This document shows positions 41,579 to 48,839 of a stretch of DNA of 64,000 nt, piece by piece. Position 1 is the stretch's first letter. Each line of letters begins with the position of its first letter. The translations under genes and the position numbers were made by a program. A model generated the notes under the pieces. It was not told where the DNA came from. It saw only the letters and a list, made by a program, of their open reading frames with translations, and did no database searches. The DNA is from SAR202 cluster bacterium bin16 (GTDB lineage Bacteria; Chloroflexota; Dehalococcoidia; Lucifugimonadales; Australimonadaceae), in the NCBI GenBank assembly GCA_002238425.1, contig MPMJ01000003.1:62001-126000 (forward strand), written 5' to 3'.

Positions 41579-41916
41579 GACGCGTCTCCGTTCGCATGCT
41601 TGCGCTTGAGAGCGTCGATGTCGGGCTGGATGTCGTTGGTCAGCGGATGCCCCGGGGGCAGGTATTCGTTCTCCATCATCACCCCGCAGTGCGGACAGTA
41701 GAACTCGATGATGCGGACCCAGTCCGGGTCGAAGGAGTAGTTGAACACCGGGTGGTCGCTGATCGGCTGGTGAATCTCACGAGGGTTGCGCTCATAGAGG
41801 AGACAGCCCCGTTTGTAGGGCTCGCGAGCGGAGATCAGGTCCCCGCCGCACCGGTTGCAGCACCAGAGTTCGCGTTCCAGGTCGATATCGAGGTATTCGG
41901 TGATCCGTACGCGCAA
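41575..41916 (-). CDS. acetone/acetophenone carboxylase gamma-like zinc subunit
   Basis: 113 residues, read from a TTG at 41916, three bases after the OB-fold stop; no ATG or GTG is available there, so the start is inferred. It begins with TEYLDIDLERELWCCNRCGG and holds CxxC pairs at WCCNRCGG and FYCPHCG, enough for a zinc ribbon. The pattern EYL-D...C-x-x-C-G, ...YKRGCLLYERNPREIH, ...FYCPHCGVMMENEYLPPGHP is that of the small gamma subunit of acetone carboxylase-type enzymes. Its stop overlaps the HyuA start. It is the piece that makes hydantoinase unlikely for this operon. Confidence 0.75.
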   Translation of the reverse strand: MRVRITEYLDIDLERELWCCNRCGGDLISAREPYKRGCLLYERNPREIHQPISDHPVFNYSFDPDWVRIIEFYCPHCGVMMENEYLPPGHPLTNDIQPDIDALKRKHANGDAS

Positions 41917-41918
41917 CG

Positions 41919-42326
41919 TCAGGCTCCAGCCGGTCTGAAGTAGGGAAGCCGCAGGCCTTCCGGCCCCTCCCTGAATACGACGCTCACCGGTTCGCCCACG
42001 CGCAGCGACTCGGGATCGGCATCCACGATGTTCGTGAACATGCGCGGCCCCTCCTCCAGTTCCACGATGGCGGTCACGTACGGAACGATGGCCTGGAACG
42101 CGGGGCTGGGGCCTCTGCTCACAACGCTGTACGAGTAGAGCACGCCGTTGCCAGACGCCTCGCGCCACTCCGGTTCGGCGGCGTGGCACTTCGCACAGAG
42201 GGGACGAGCGTAGTACTGGTATGCGCCGCAGGCGGAGCAGTGCTGCAGCATGAGCTTCCCCTGCTCGACGCCGTCCCAGTACGGCTGCGTGACCGTGTTC
42301 ACCCGCATGCCTGTCTGCGCCTCCAT
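41919..42326 (-). CDS. Zn-ribbon/OB-fold (DUF35) partner of the thiolase-like protein
   Basis: 135 residues from ATG 42326. The zinc ribbon is LQHCSACGAYQYYARPLCAKCHA (two CxxC pairs, about residues 30-47). The OB-fold follows: GVLYSYSVVSRGPSPAFQAIVPYVTAIVELEEGPRMFTNIVD and LRVGEPVSVVFRE. DUF35 proteins form complexes with SCP2-type thiolase-like proteins, where the OB-fold positions the acyl-CoA; the steroid aldolase Ltp2/ChsH2 is the studied case. It starts 2 bp after the thiolase-like stop, on the same strand. Function therefore follows that partner. Confidence 0.85.
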   Translation of the reverse strand: MEAQTGMRVNTVTQPYWDGVEQGKLMLQHCSACGAYQYYARPLCAKCHAAEPEWREASGNGVLYSYSVVSRGPSPAFQAIVPYVTAIVELEEGPRMFTNIVDADPESLRVGEPVSVVFREGPEGLRLPYFRPAGA

Positions 42327-42328
42327 CG

Positions 42329-43531
42329 CTACGTCCCCAGCACCAGCGTGATGGACGACGATGCCAGCGCCGCCGTTCCCTGCGACACCGCGATCTTCGC
42401 GCCTGCCACCTGCCTTTCGCCGCACTCGCCGCGCAACTGGCGCGTGGCCTCCACGATGAAGTGCCCGTGCCCGCCGTTGTAGGAGAGCAGCCCGCCGTGC
42501 GTATTCGTAGGGAGGCTGCCGCCGAGGTCGATGTACCCGGCCTCCACGAACGCGCCTCCCTCGCCGGCCCCGCAGAAGCCCATGTTCTCCAGCGTCACCA
42601 TCGCCGTGCTGGTGAACGAGTCGTACAGCTCCAGCACGTCGACCTCGTCGCGGCTTATCCCTGCGGCGGCGAACGCATCGTCCGCGGATTCGCTGATGGG
42701 GAACGATGTGATTGAGGGGGCCTGGTACGGGTTGTAGCCCTGGTGCGCCTGGCCGAGGCCGAGCAGGTACACGGGATCGCGTCGAAGCTCGCTCGCGTAC
42801 TCCGGTGTCGTCACGAGGATGGCGGTGCCCCAGTCCGAGATGAGCGCGCATTCGTCGCGATGCAACGGCCACGCGATCATGGGACTGGCAAGCACGTCCT
42901 CGACGGTCACCGGCTTTCTGCGGTGTCCCCGCCCCTTTTTGGCGCCCCGCGCCCCGCACCCGCCGTCGTTGGGCGCGCCGTGCGCCCTGAACGCGACGGC
43001 GATGCGCGCGAACTGTTCCGGCGTGGAGCCGTATTCGTACATGTGGCGAGTGGCCATCATCCCGTACAGCGCGGGAGCGGTCGGGCCGTAGGGGCCGTCG
43101 AACTCGTGCGGCGGCTCGATGCTGCTCAGGTGCCCGACCTGCGAACTCATCGCCTGTATCTTGTCCTTGCGCGAGAACTTGGTGGCCCGGTTGTCGCCGT
43201 CGGCGACCATCACCGCCCCGCAACGCCCCGATTCGACCAGCGCGGCGGCGAGCGCCATGTTGGAGTGAGGCGTCGCGCCGCCCATCTGCACGGCGGAGGT
43301 GAACTTGGGTCGGAGACCGAGGTACTCGGTAAGCCACGTCGAGAACATGTGGTGAGGCTCGGCATCCGGGCTCGACGTGAGTACGCCGTCTATCGAGGCG
43401 GGGTCGATGGGGCAATCGCCGAGCAGGTCCAGGAACGCTTCCGCGTACAACTGCACCGTCGTCTTGCCGGTGGCGCGTCCGCCGCGCGCCTCGCCGACTC
43501 CCGCAATCGCAACCTTTGGGTTCGTGGCCAT
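42329..43531 (-). CDS. SCP2-type thiolase-like protein lacking the nucleophilic cysteine
   Basis: 400 residues from ATG 43531 (MATNPKVAIAGVG), first gene of the operon. The thiolase fold is clear: YLGLRPKFTSAVQMGGATPHSNMALAAALVESG, EVDVLELYDSFTSTAMVTLE, and NTHGGLLSYNGGHGHFIVEA. Where true thiolases have Cys in the first block this protein has GGATP, and the second Cys (CxG near the end) reads VSQGTAA. The His of GGHG remains. Such proteins paired with DUF35 act as aldolases or acyl-CoA lyases rather than thiolases. A Gly/Arg/Lys-rich insert (GGCGARGAKKGRGHRR) coincides with a G/C-rich DNA patch (42922-42960) and may be an artefact. Confidence 0.8.
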   Translation of the reverse strand: MATNPKVAIAGVGEARGGRATGKTTVQLYAEAFLDLLGDCPIDPASIDGVLTSSPDAEPHHMFSTWLTEYLGLRPKFTSAVQMGGATPHSNMALAAALVESGRCGAVMVADGDNRATKFSRKDKIQAMSSQVGHLSSIEPPHEFDGPYGPTAPALYGMMATRHMYEYGSTPEQFARIAVAFRAHGAPNDGGCGARGAKKGRGHRRKPVTVEDVLASPMIAWPLHRDECALISDWGTAILVTTPEYASELRRDPVYLLGLGQAHQGYNPYQAPSITSFPISESADDAFAAAGISRDEVDVLELYDSFTSTAMVTLENMGFCGAGEGGAFVEAGYIDLGGSLPTNTHGGLLSYNGGHGHFIVEATRQLRGECGERQVAGAKIAVSQGTAALASSSITLVLGT

Positions 43532-43626
43532 CGCCTCGCTCAGATCGTGGCAGTGCTCACAGCAGGCCACGCGCGCAACCTTATATGGGCGGGCATGAAG
43601 AGTGTCAAGGCAACCCCTCGGCCCCG

Positions 43627-43650
43627 CTCATCCTGAGCCTGTCGAAGGAT
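43627..43650. repeat. REP-like element
   Basis: GCTCATCCTGAGCCTGTCGAAGGA is a word repeated between genes in many unrelated bacterial genomes. A related GAGCCAGTCGAAC sequence lies 18 bp on. Recognised from memory. Confidence 0.55.
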
Positions 43651-43784
43651 CATGGTGAGCCAGTCGAACCTGCAGAGGAACCGCGTCCCCATCCCCGCTC
43701 ATTCCCCCGGATTGCTGACACGCGCCCCTTTCGCACTCGCGGGGCAGCCGCATACGCTGGTTGCATGACCGTCGTACCGGCAGC

Positions 43785-43839
43785 ACCCATAGACCACGCC
43801 TATAGCTCAGACCCTCAGCCATCAATGGGGTCTATGGGT
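43785..43839. repeat. 11-bp inverted repeat
   Basis: ACCCATAGACC (43785-43795) and GGTCTATGGGT (43829-43839) are perfect inverted copies 33 bp apart. The loop includes CTATAGCTCAGACC, a partial third copy. Size and spacing suit an operator pair or a hairpin in the leader of a divergent transcript. Confidence 0.6.
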
Positions 43840-43862
43840 CTCGCCGCAACTTTTGAAGACAT

Positions 43863-44015
43863 TGGCATCCTTGCATCCTTAATCGCGGGAAGCAGGCCAC
43901 GGCCTTGGGAACACTCCCATCAAGAGTGCCAAGAGTGCCAGATCGGTCGGGTTGTTTATTCGTAGAGCTGGCATTCAGAGTGCCAGGTCCCGGGCAGGTT
44001 GGCATCCTTAATCGC
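43863..44015. repeat. cluster of TGGC-NNN-CT 9-bp repeats (ATC and ACT centres)
   Basis: Copies: TGGCATCCT then TGCATCCT in tandem at 43863-43879; minus-strand TGGCACTCT twice in tandem at 43923-43940 with GATC on its 5' side; TGGCATTC facing TGGCACTCT at 43969-43985; TGGCATCCT at 44000-44008. GCATCCTTAATCGC is also repeated (43873-43886 and 44002-44015). The units share TGGC and CT with the TGGCCACCT cluster at 20.8-21.0 kb; only the centre differs. Confidence 0.75.
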
Positions 44016-44068
44016 CCTCCTGTCCCCGCTCCGCTATCCTTGCGCCACCACCGGGAGGAGGAGACGCG

Positions 44069-45154
44069 ATGAGCAACAGCCAGGCCGCAGTCTTCACAGG
44101 CCAGGACAAGCCGCTGGAGATATGGGAGTTCCCTCAGTCCGACCCCGAGGAGGGCGCGGTGGTCGTCCACATGGAGATGGCCGCCATCTGCGGCACCGAC
44201 GCCCACGCCATCCACCACCCGTACACCCCAACGCCGACCATCTTCGGGCACGAGAACATCGGCACCATCGCGGCGAGCCGCCTCGAACGCAGTACCGACG
44301 CGCTCGGCCAACCGCTGAAGGAGGGCGACCGTGTCACCTTCCGGGCCTCGCCGTGCGGACACTGCTTCAACTGCACCATCGGCGAGTTCTGCATGAACGT
44401 CCGCCAGCCCGGCTTCACGCCGTCGAACGAGCCCCCCTACCTCTACGGCGGGTTCGGCCAGCAGTTGCACCTCCCGCCGAACCCATGGCTCCTCCGCATA
44501 CCGGACGACCTCTCGAACGAGCGCGCGCTCCTGAGCGTCGTCGGCACCCACACGCTGCTCAACGGCTACGAGCGCATCGGCGGGCTGAACCTCGGCGACA
44601 CCGTTGTCATCCAGGGGTCTGGGCCGATGGGCATCGGTGGCCTCTTGCAGGCGAAGCTACTGGGCGCAGGGCGCGTCATCGTCATCGGCGCGCCGACCGG
44701 ACGGCTCGAGCTCGCCACCCGCCTCGGCGCTGACGAAACGATAAGCATCAACCAGTTGACCACTGCCGACGAGCGGGTCGAAGCCGTGCTGGACCTGACC
44801 GCCGGGCGAGGCGCCGATGTGGTGGTCGAGTGCTCCGGAGCGAGGGGGGCAACGCAGGAGGGACTGCGCATGGTCCGCTTCGGCGGGAAGCACCTCCTTG
44901 TCGGCCCGTGGACCGACTACGGCACGCAGGACATCAACCCCACGCTCATCACCAAGAAGGCGCTGCGCGTCAGCGGGGTCGTCGCATCGGAGCCGCGCCA
45001 CATCGTCCGCTCGATGGAGGCCCTGCGCTCGATGATCGACGTGCCGGTCGAAGACCTCGTCACACACCAGTTCCCTCTCGCGCAGGTGAACGAGGCTTTC
45101 GAGGTCCACGAATCGCTGGAGGCCATGGTCGCCGTCATCCTGCCCAACGCGTAG
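44069..45154 (+). CDS. zinc-dependent alcohol dehydrogenase
   Basis: 361 residues, MDR family, with both zinc sites. The catalytic site is AAICGTDAHAIHHP plus FGHENIG; the structural loop is ASPCGHCFNCTIGEFC. The nucleotide motif is VVIQGSGPMGIGGLLQAKLLGA. The sequence DRVTFRASPCG is typical of threonine/aryl-alcohol dehydrogenases. The ATG follows GGAGGAGGAG. It begins a plus-strand group with the dienelactone hydrolase (40 bp) and an SDR (45 bp), divergent from the carboxylase operon. Alcohol or hydroxy-acid oxidation in the same pathway is plausible. Confidence 0.85.
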   Translation: MSNSQAAVFTGQDKPLEIWEFPQSDPEEGAVVVHMEMAAICGTDAHAIHHPYTPTPTIFGHENIGTIAASRLERSTDALGQPLKEGDRVTFRASPCGHCFNCTIGEFCMNVRQPGFTPSNEPPYLYGGFGQQLHLPPNPWLLRIPDDLSNERALLSVVGTHTLLNGYERIGGLNLGDTVVIQGSGPMGIGGLLQAKLLGAGRVIVIGAPTGRLELATRLGADETISINQLTTADERVEAVLDLTAGRGADVVVECSGARGATQEGLRMVRFGGKHLLVGPWTDYGTQDINPTLITKKALRVSGVVASEPRHIVRSMEALRSMIDVPVEDLVTHQFPLAQVNEAFEVHESLEAMVAVILPNA

Positions 45155-45194
45155 GAGAGGGTTACTCGAAGGTCTCCGGGAAGGAGAAGCGCTC

Positions 45195-45998
45195 ATGGCT
45201 ACGACATGGACCACCATAGACGTGGACGGCAGTCCGATGGAGTCGTACCTCGCCCTGCCTGATGGCGATGGGCCGTTCCCCGGCGTTGTCGTCGCGATGC
45301 ACGCCTACGGCGTCGACGCCGGCGTCCGCAAGTTCTGCGACGACTTGGCGCTCGAAGGCTTCGCCGCCATCGCCCCCTACCTCTACCATCGCAACACGGA
45401 CATGAGCGTCCACGAGTTCAGCTCCATCCCCTTCGGCGATCCGCGCCGGCAGGAGGAGGCCGCCGTCAGGAGAAGTATCACCACCCTCGAGACCCTCCAC
45501 GACGACTGCCTGGCTGCCCTGGCCTGCCTGCGCGCGATGCCGGAGGTCGGGAGTTCCCCCGTGGGCATCACGGGGTTCTGCCTCGGCGGACGCGTCTCCC
45601 TCTACATGGCCGGGGTCTCCGACGAGTTCGCCGCCTCCGCCATCTTCTACGGCACCGACATGAACCGCGGACGCGGCGGGGACCCCGCTCCCCTCTCGCT
45701 CGCCTTCGGCAGCCGCCGGCCCCCCGCCTCGTTCGCTTTCGACATCCGCTGTCCGCTCGCCGGCTTCTTCGGCAGCGAGGACCAGAACCCCAGCCCCGCC
45801 GACGTCGACGAGGTGGACAGGGAACTCGACACGCTGGGGGTCCCGCATACCTTCCATCGCTTCGAGGGAGCTCCCCACGCCTTCAACGACCCCTTCAACC
45901 CCGTGCGCTGGACCCCCGCTCCCGCCGCAGAAGCCTGGCGGCTGCTCCTGCAGTTCTTCCACGGCGCGCTCGCCGCTGCGCCTCAGCCGACCCGATAA
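45195..45998 (+). CDS. dienelactone hydrolase family protein
   Basis: 267 residues, paralogue of the enzyme at 17784-18545. The elbow is GFCLGGR with Cys at the nucleophile, and GAPHAFND holds the catalytic His. The N-terminus WTTIDVDGSPMESYLALPDGDGPFPGVVVAMHAYGVD is the family start. In true members it opens dienelactones to maleylacetate; here substrates are unknown. It follows the alcohol dehydrogenase by 40 bp after GAAGGAGAAG. Confidence 0.85.
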   Translation: MATTWTTIDVDGSPMESYLALPDGDGPFPGVVVAMHAYGVDAGVRKFCDDLALEGFAAIAPYLYHRNTDMSVHEFSSIPFGDPRRQEEAAVRRSITTLETLHDDCLAALACLRAMPEVGSSPVGITGFCLGGRVSLYMAGVSDEFAASAIFYGTDMNRGRGGDPAPLSLAFGSRRPPASFAFDIRCPLAGFFGSEDQNPSPADVDEVDRELDTLGVPHTFHRFEGAPHAFNDPFNPVRWTPAPAAEAWRLLLQFFHGALAAAPQPTR

Positions 45999-46043
45999 CC
46001 TGCCGCCGCCCGGCGCGGGCAGACCACCAGAGCGAGGAGACCC

Positions 46044-46784
46044 ATGCGCCTGCAGAACAGGACGATCATCGTAACCGGGTCCGGACGCAACATCGGCGAA
46101 GGCATCGCCCATACTCTCGCCAACGAGGGCGCGCGCGTCGCTGTCGTGGACATCATCCGCGAGCGCGCCGAGGCCGTTGCCAACGCCATCAACGCCGCGA
46201 ACCCTGGCTCGGCGCTCCCCATCGCCTGCGACGTCACCGACAGCGCCGACGTTCAGGCGATGGTGGCCACGGTCGTCGACGCCTGGAGCGACATCTATGC
46301 CGTCGTGAACAACGTCGGCGTGGTCGACCGGAAGAACATCCTCGAGACCGACGAGGCCGAATGGGACCGGGTCATCAATATCTCACTGAAGAGCGTATTC
46401 CTCGTCTCCAGGTACGTCGCCCAGCGCATGGCCGATCAGGGCAACGGCGGACGCATCATCAACATCGGTTCCACCTCCGGGCTGTCGGGGCGCACGGGCG
46501 CTGTCGCCTACCCCTCCGCGAAGGCCGGCGTCTACAACCTCAGCCGCTCCCTCGCCATCCAGCTCGCCCCGCACGGCATCAGGGTCAACACGGTTACTCC
46601 CAACCGCGTACTCACCGAGGCCGAGCCGGGCGCTCCGCCGCGGACCTGGCAGGTCACCAACCTCGTGGGCAGACAGGGCACCCCGCAGGACGTTGCCGCC
46701 GTCGTCGCCTTCCTCCTCTCGGACGAAGCCGACTTCATCACCGGCTCAGACATCACCGTGGACGGCGGTGTCCGCGCGGGATAG
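46044..46784 (+). CDS. short-chain dehydrogenase/reductase (SDR)
   Basis: 246 residues, classical SDR. The cofactor loop is VTGSGRNIGEGIAHTLA (TGxxxGIG type), the central NNVGVVD, and the catalytic YPSAK (Tyr-x-x-x-Lys, about residues 155-159) after the active Ser in NIGSTSG. The C-terminal SDEADFITGSDITVDGGVRAG is standard FabG-like. GAGCGAGGAGACCC precedes the ATG. It ends the alcohol dehydrogenase-hydrolase-SDR group; substrate not determined. Confidence 0.87.
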   Translation: MRLQNRTIIVTGSGRNIGEGIAHTLANEGARVAVVDIIRERAEAVANAINAANPGSALPIACDVTDSADVQAMVATVVDAWSDIYAVVNNVGVVDRKNILETDEAEWDRVINISLKSVFLVSRYVAQRMADQGNGGRIINIGSTSGLSGRTGAVAYPSAKAGVYNLSRSLAIQLAPHGIRVNTVTPNRVLTEAEPGAPPRTWQVTNLVGRQGTPQDVAAVVAFLLSDEADFITGSDITVDGGVRAG

Positions 46785-46838
46785 GAGCACTACCGGGGAA
46801 GCAGGGCTGGCCCCGTCCGGGGAACGGAATCGGCACTG

Positions 46839-46922
46839 TGGTGGGGAAGGGGAGACTCGAACTCCCACGCCCGAGGGCACATGATCCTAAATCATGCGCG
46901 TCTGCCGTTCCGCCACTTCCCC
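46839..46922 (-). tRNA. tRNA-Leu (TAG)
   Basis: Minus strand, class II tRNA with a long variable arm. Acceptor GGGGAAG/CTTCCCC, D arm TGGCGGAAC, anticodon stem CATGA/TCATG with loop TTTAGGA giving TAG, T-loop TTCGAGT. CCA is encoded. Confidence 0.93.
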
Positions 46923-46947
46923 ACGGAACCCATCGTACCCTACGAGC

Positions 46948-47508
46948 CTAGGACCGGGGACGCCTGCGGCGGCGCGGAGGACGGCGGCGTGTAGGTGGCG
47001 TGGGCGGTTCCTCCTGCTCGGATGGCGCGTCCATCGGCGCGGCGGTCTGGGTTCCGGGTAAGCGCAGGTCCGACACCACAGCGGGCACGGCAGGCAACGA
47101 GGGACGGATGAACACGAGAGCAAGCAGCAGGATCAGCGGATGGATCAACGGCAACCCGCCTGCGAGGAGATACAGAAAGCCCGTGGCCACAGCTGCCGCT
47201 GACCACCAAATGGTCTTCTTCCGCTTGCGGCGAGCCATGAATGGGATGAACCCGACGGATACGACCAGCAGAATGATGAGAGCGGTCCGTCCCGTTGAAC
47301 TGAGTACCTGCCGTGGCGCAGGAGCCTCTTCCGAAGCCTCGGCTGACGTTTCGCCCTCTGCCGGAACCTCAGCACTGCTTCCGTTCTCCACCGAAGGCTC
47401 GACAAAGACCAGATTAACGGCAAGGACGAGAGCGAAGCTCGTCGTGATAGCGAGCATCCAGGCGAACAGCGGCGGCATGGCAAAAAGGAATGGTGTTCTG
47501 GGCTGCAT
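46948..47508 (-). CDS. putative integral membrane protein with Arg/Pro-rich tail
   Basis: 186 residues from ATG 47508; a further ATG 12 codons upstream would extend into the divergent promoter. There are four hydrophobic stretches: residues about 7-35 (LFAMPPLFAWMLAITTSFALVLAV), 79-96 (TALIILLVVSVGFIPFMA), 106-121 and 125-140. A Glu-rich loop is between the first two. The C-terminal 30 residues are RRRPPRRRRRPRS, a basic tail in the cytoplasm. No family is recognised. It lies 26 bp after tRNA-Leu and divergent from a hydrolase gene. Moderate support as a real gene. Confidence 0.5.
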   Translation of the reverse strand: MQPRTPFLFAMPPLFAWMLAITTSFALVLAVNLVFVEPSVENGSSAEVPAEGETSAEASEEAPAPRQVLSSTGRTALIILLVVSVGFIPFMARRKRKKTIWWSAAAVATGFLYLLAGGLPLIHPLILLLALVFIRPSLPAVPAVVSDLRLPGTQTAAPMDAPSEQEEPPTPPTRRRPPRRRRRPRS

Positions 47509-47612
47509 GCCGAAAGCGTACACGACCGCGCTTGCACTTGACACCGCTACTGCACACTCGCACGATACGCAGGCGCACCCGGCAGGGGCGCATTTTCATG
47601 ACGGAGGACGAT

Positions 47613-48440
47613 ATGAGCGTGAATCTGGGCAGCGTGGTTATCGAGAACGCCGAAGAGAAGTTCGTGGAGATGAGCCACGGCACTACCCGCTACATCGAGG
47701 CGGGCGAGGGCTATCCCACCATCCTCGTCCACGGTGTCGGCTTCACGAGCGGCGCTCACGACTGGATGCTGAACATCGGGCCGCTCTCCAGCAAGCTGCG
47801 TGTCATCGCGGTGGACGCGCTTGCGTGGGGCAAGGGCGAGGGCTGGCTGGACCAGGAGTACTCGTTCGCCTACCTCGTGGACTTCCTCCGCGAGTTCCAG
47901 GACGTGCTGGGGCTCGAGAAGACCAACCTCGTGGGCCATTCGATGGGCGGTTGGCTCGCATCGCTCTTCGGCTACGAGAGCCCGCACCGGCTCAACAAGC
48001 TCGTCCTCGTTGCCAGCGGCGGGGCGATGCCGCGCCAGTTGCCAAGTATGGTGCAGTTCCAGCCCCCGTCACGCGACCAGATCCTCTCCAGCCTGCAGGT
48101 CAGGATAAATGCCGACGTGGACCTGGAGGAGATGGCCGACTACCACTACGCGCTCACCCAAGACCCGGAACGGCTCGCGGCCTACCAGCGCGTGCTGAAC
48201 CACATGAACAACATGGAGACGCGGCGCCGCTACAACACCGTCCGCCGATTCCCGCACATCCCCGTTCCCACGCTCGTGGTCTGGGGCAGGAACGACTCCA
48301 CGAACGCCCTGGAGATGGGAGAGATGACGCACGAAGGCATCCAGGGGTCCAAGATGGTGGTCTTTGACTGCGACCACTGGATCCCCACCGGAGCGCCGGA
48401 GGAACTGAACGCCGCCCTCCTCGACTTCCTGCCTGACTAG
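47613..48440 (+). CDS. alpha/beta-hydrolase, meta-cleavage-product hydrolase-like
   Basis: 275 residues. ATG 47613 follows GGAGGA with 5-nt spacing; an ATG five codons upstream is less well placed. The oxyanion segment is LVHGVGFTSGAHDW, the nucleophile elbow GHSMGG (Ser, about residue 107), the acid VVWGRNDSTNAL, and the His VFDCDHWIPTGAPE. The layout is that of C-C bond hydrolases such as BphD or of haloperoxidase-like esterases. It lies between a membrane protein and a Ddn-like gene that converges on it. Substrate unknown. Confidence 0.8.
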   Translation: MSVNLGSVVIENAEEKFVEMSHGTTRYIEAGEGYPTILVHGVGFTSGAHDWMLNIGPLSSKLRVIAVDALAWGKGEGWLDQEYSFAYLVDFLREFQDVLGLEKTNLVGHSMGGWLASLFGYESPHRLNKLVLVASGGAMPRQLPSMVQFQPPSRDQILSSLQVRINADVDLEEMADYHYALTQDPERLAAYQRVLNHMNNMETRRRYNTVRRFPHIPVPTLVVWGRNDSTNALEMGEMTHEGIQGSKMVVFDCDHWIPTGAPEELNAALLDFLPD

Positions 48441-48452
48441 CAGAGTTACTCG

Positions 48453-48815
48453 TTAGTCGAGCACTTCGATCCGGAAGAGGTGGCTGCCGGCAACGCGTGC
48501 CTCGACGGTGTCGAGCGCGTCCTCTTTCGCCAGGATGCGCGTGAGGAGCGCGCGCTTCTCGTCGACGTCACGCACCAGCGTTGCGCGTGCCCGCAGGTCG
48601 CGCTGCACGCTCTCCTTCAGGTGGTAGGTGAACTCCGGGTTCGCGAACAGGTTCGCAGCCCAGTCCCGCGTGCCGGGGTTGTTGGAGAGGTACGGCTGGC
48701 CGTCCAGCTGGCGAAGCCGCACCTCCTTGCGATGCGGCTTCCCGCTCTTGCGTCCGGTGGTCGTGATATCGACCAGTCTGTCGGTTTCCAGTGCCTGGCG
48801 TGCTGCGTCGTCCAA
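48453..48815 (-). CDS. deazaflavin (F420)-dependent nitroreductase-like protein (Ddn/DUF385 family)
   Basis: 120 residues. The blocks VDITTTGRKSGKPHRKEVRL, LDGQPYLSNNPGTRDWAANLFANPEFTYHLK are the standard Ddn-type flavin/deazaflavin-binding split barrel. Members use F420H2 to reduce nitroimidazoles, quinones or unsaturated esters, or act as F420-binding proteins. The presence suggests that the organism makes F420. It is 24 bp downstream of the VOC gene on the same strand. Confidence 0.8.
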   Translation of the reverse strand: MDDAARQALETDRLVDITTTGRKSGKPHRKEVRLRQLDGQPYLSNNPGTRDWAANLFANPEFTYHLKESVQRDLRARATLVRDVDEKRALLTRILAKEDALDTVEARVAGSHLFRIEVLD

Positions 48816-48839
48816 GGTGCCGCTCCTTCGCCGGGGGGA

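Larger units (their letters stand above)
43532..44068. promoter_or_regulatory. control region between two divergent catabolic operons
   Basis: 537 bp with no credible gene. It holds a REP-like word (43627-43650), an 11-bp inverted repeat (43785-43839), and the TGGC-NNN-CT cluster (43863-44015). TATCCT with GGAGGAGGAG serves the plus-strand alcohol dehydrogenase gene. Both operon promoters must lie here. The mixed repeats could be regulator sites. Confidence 0.5.

Noticed and set aside
43516-43965. 149-codon frame between the divergent operons
   Set aside because: It crosses the REP-like word and the inverted repeat and overlaps the thiolase-like start; composition is not protein-like.
46361-46951. 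196-codon frame within the SDR gene and tRNA-Leu
   Set aside because: Out of frame with a clear SDR, and it runs through a tRNA gene.
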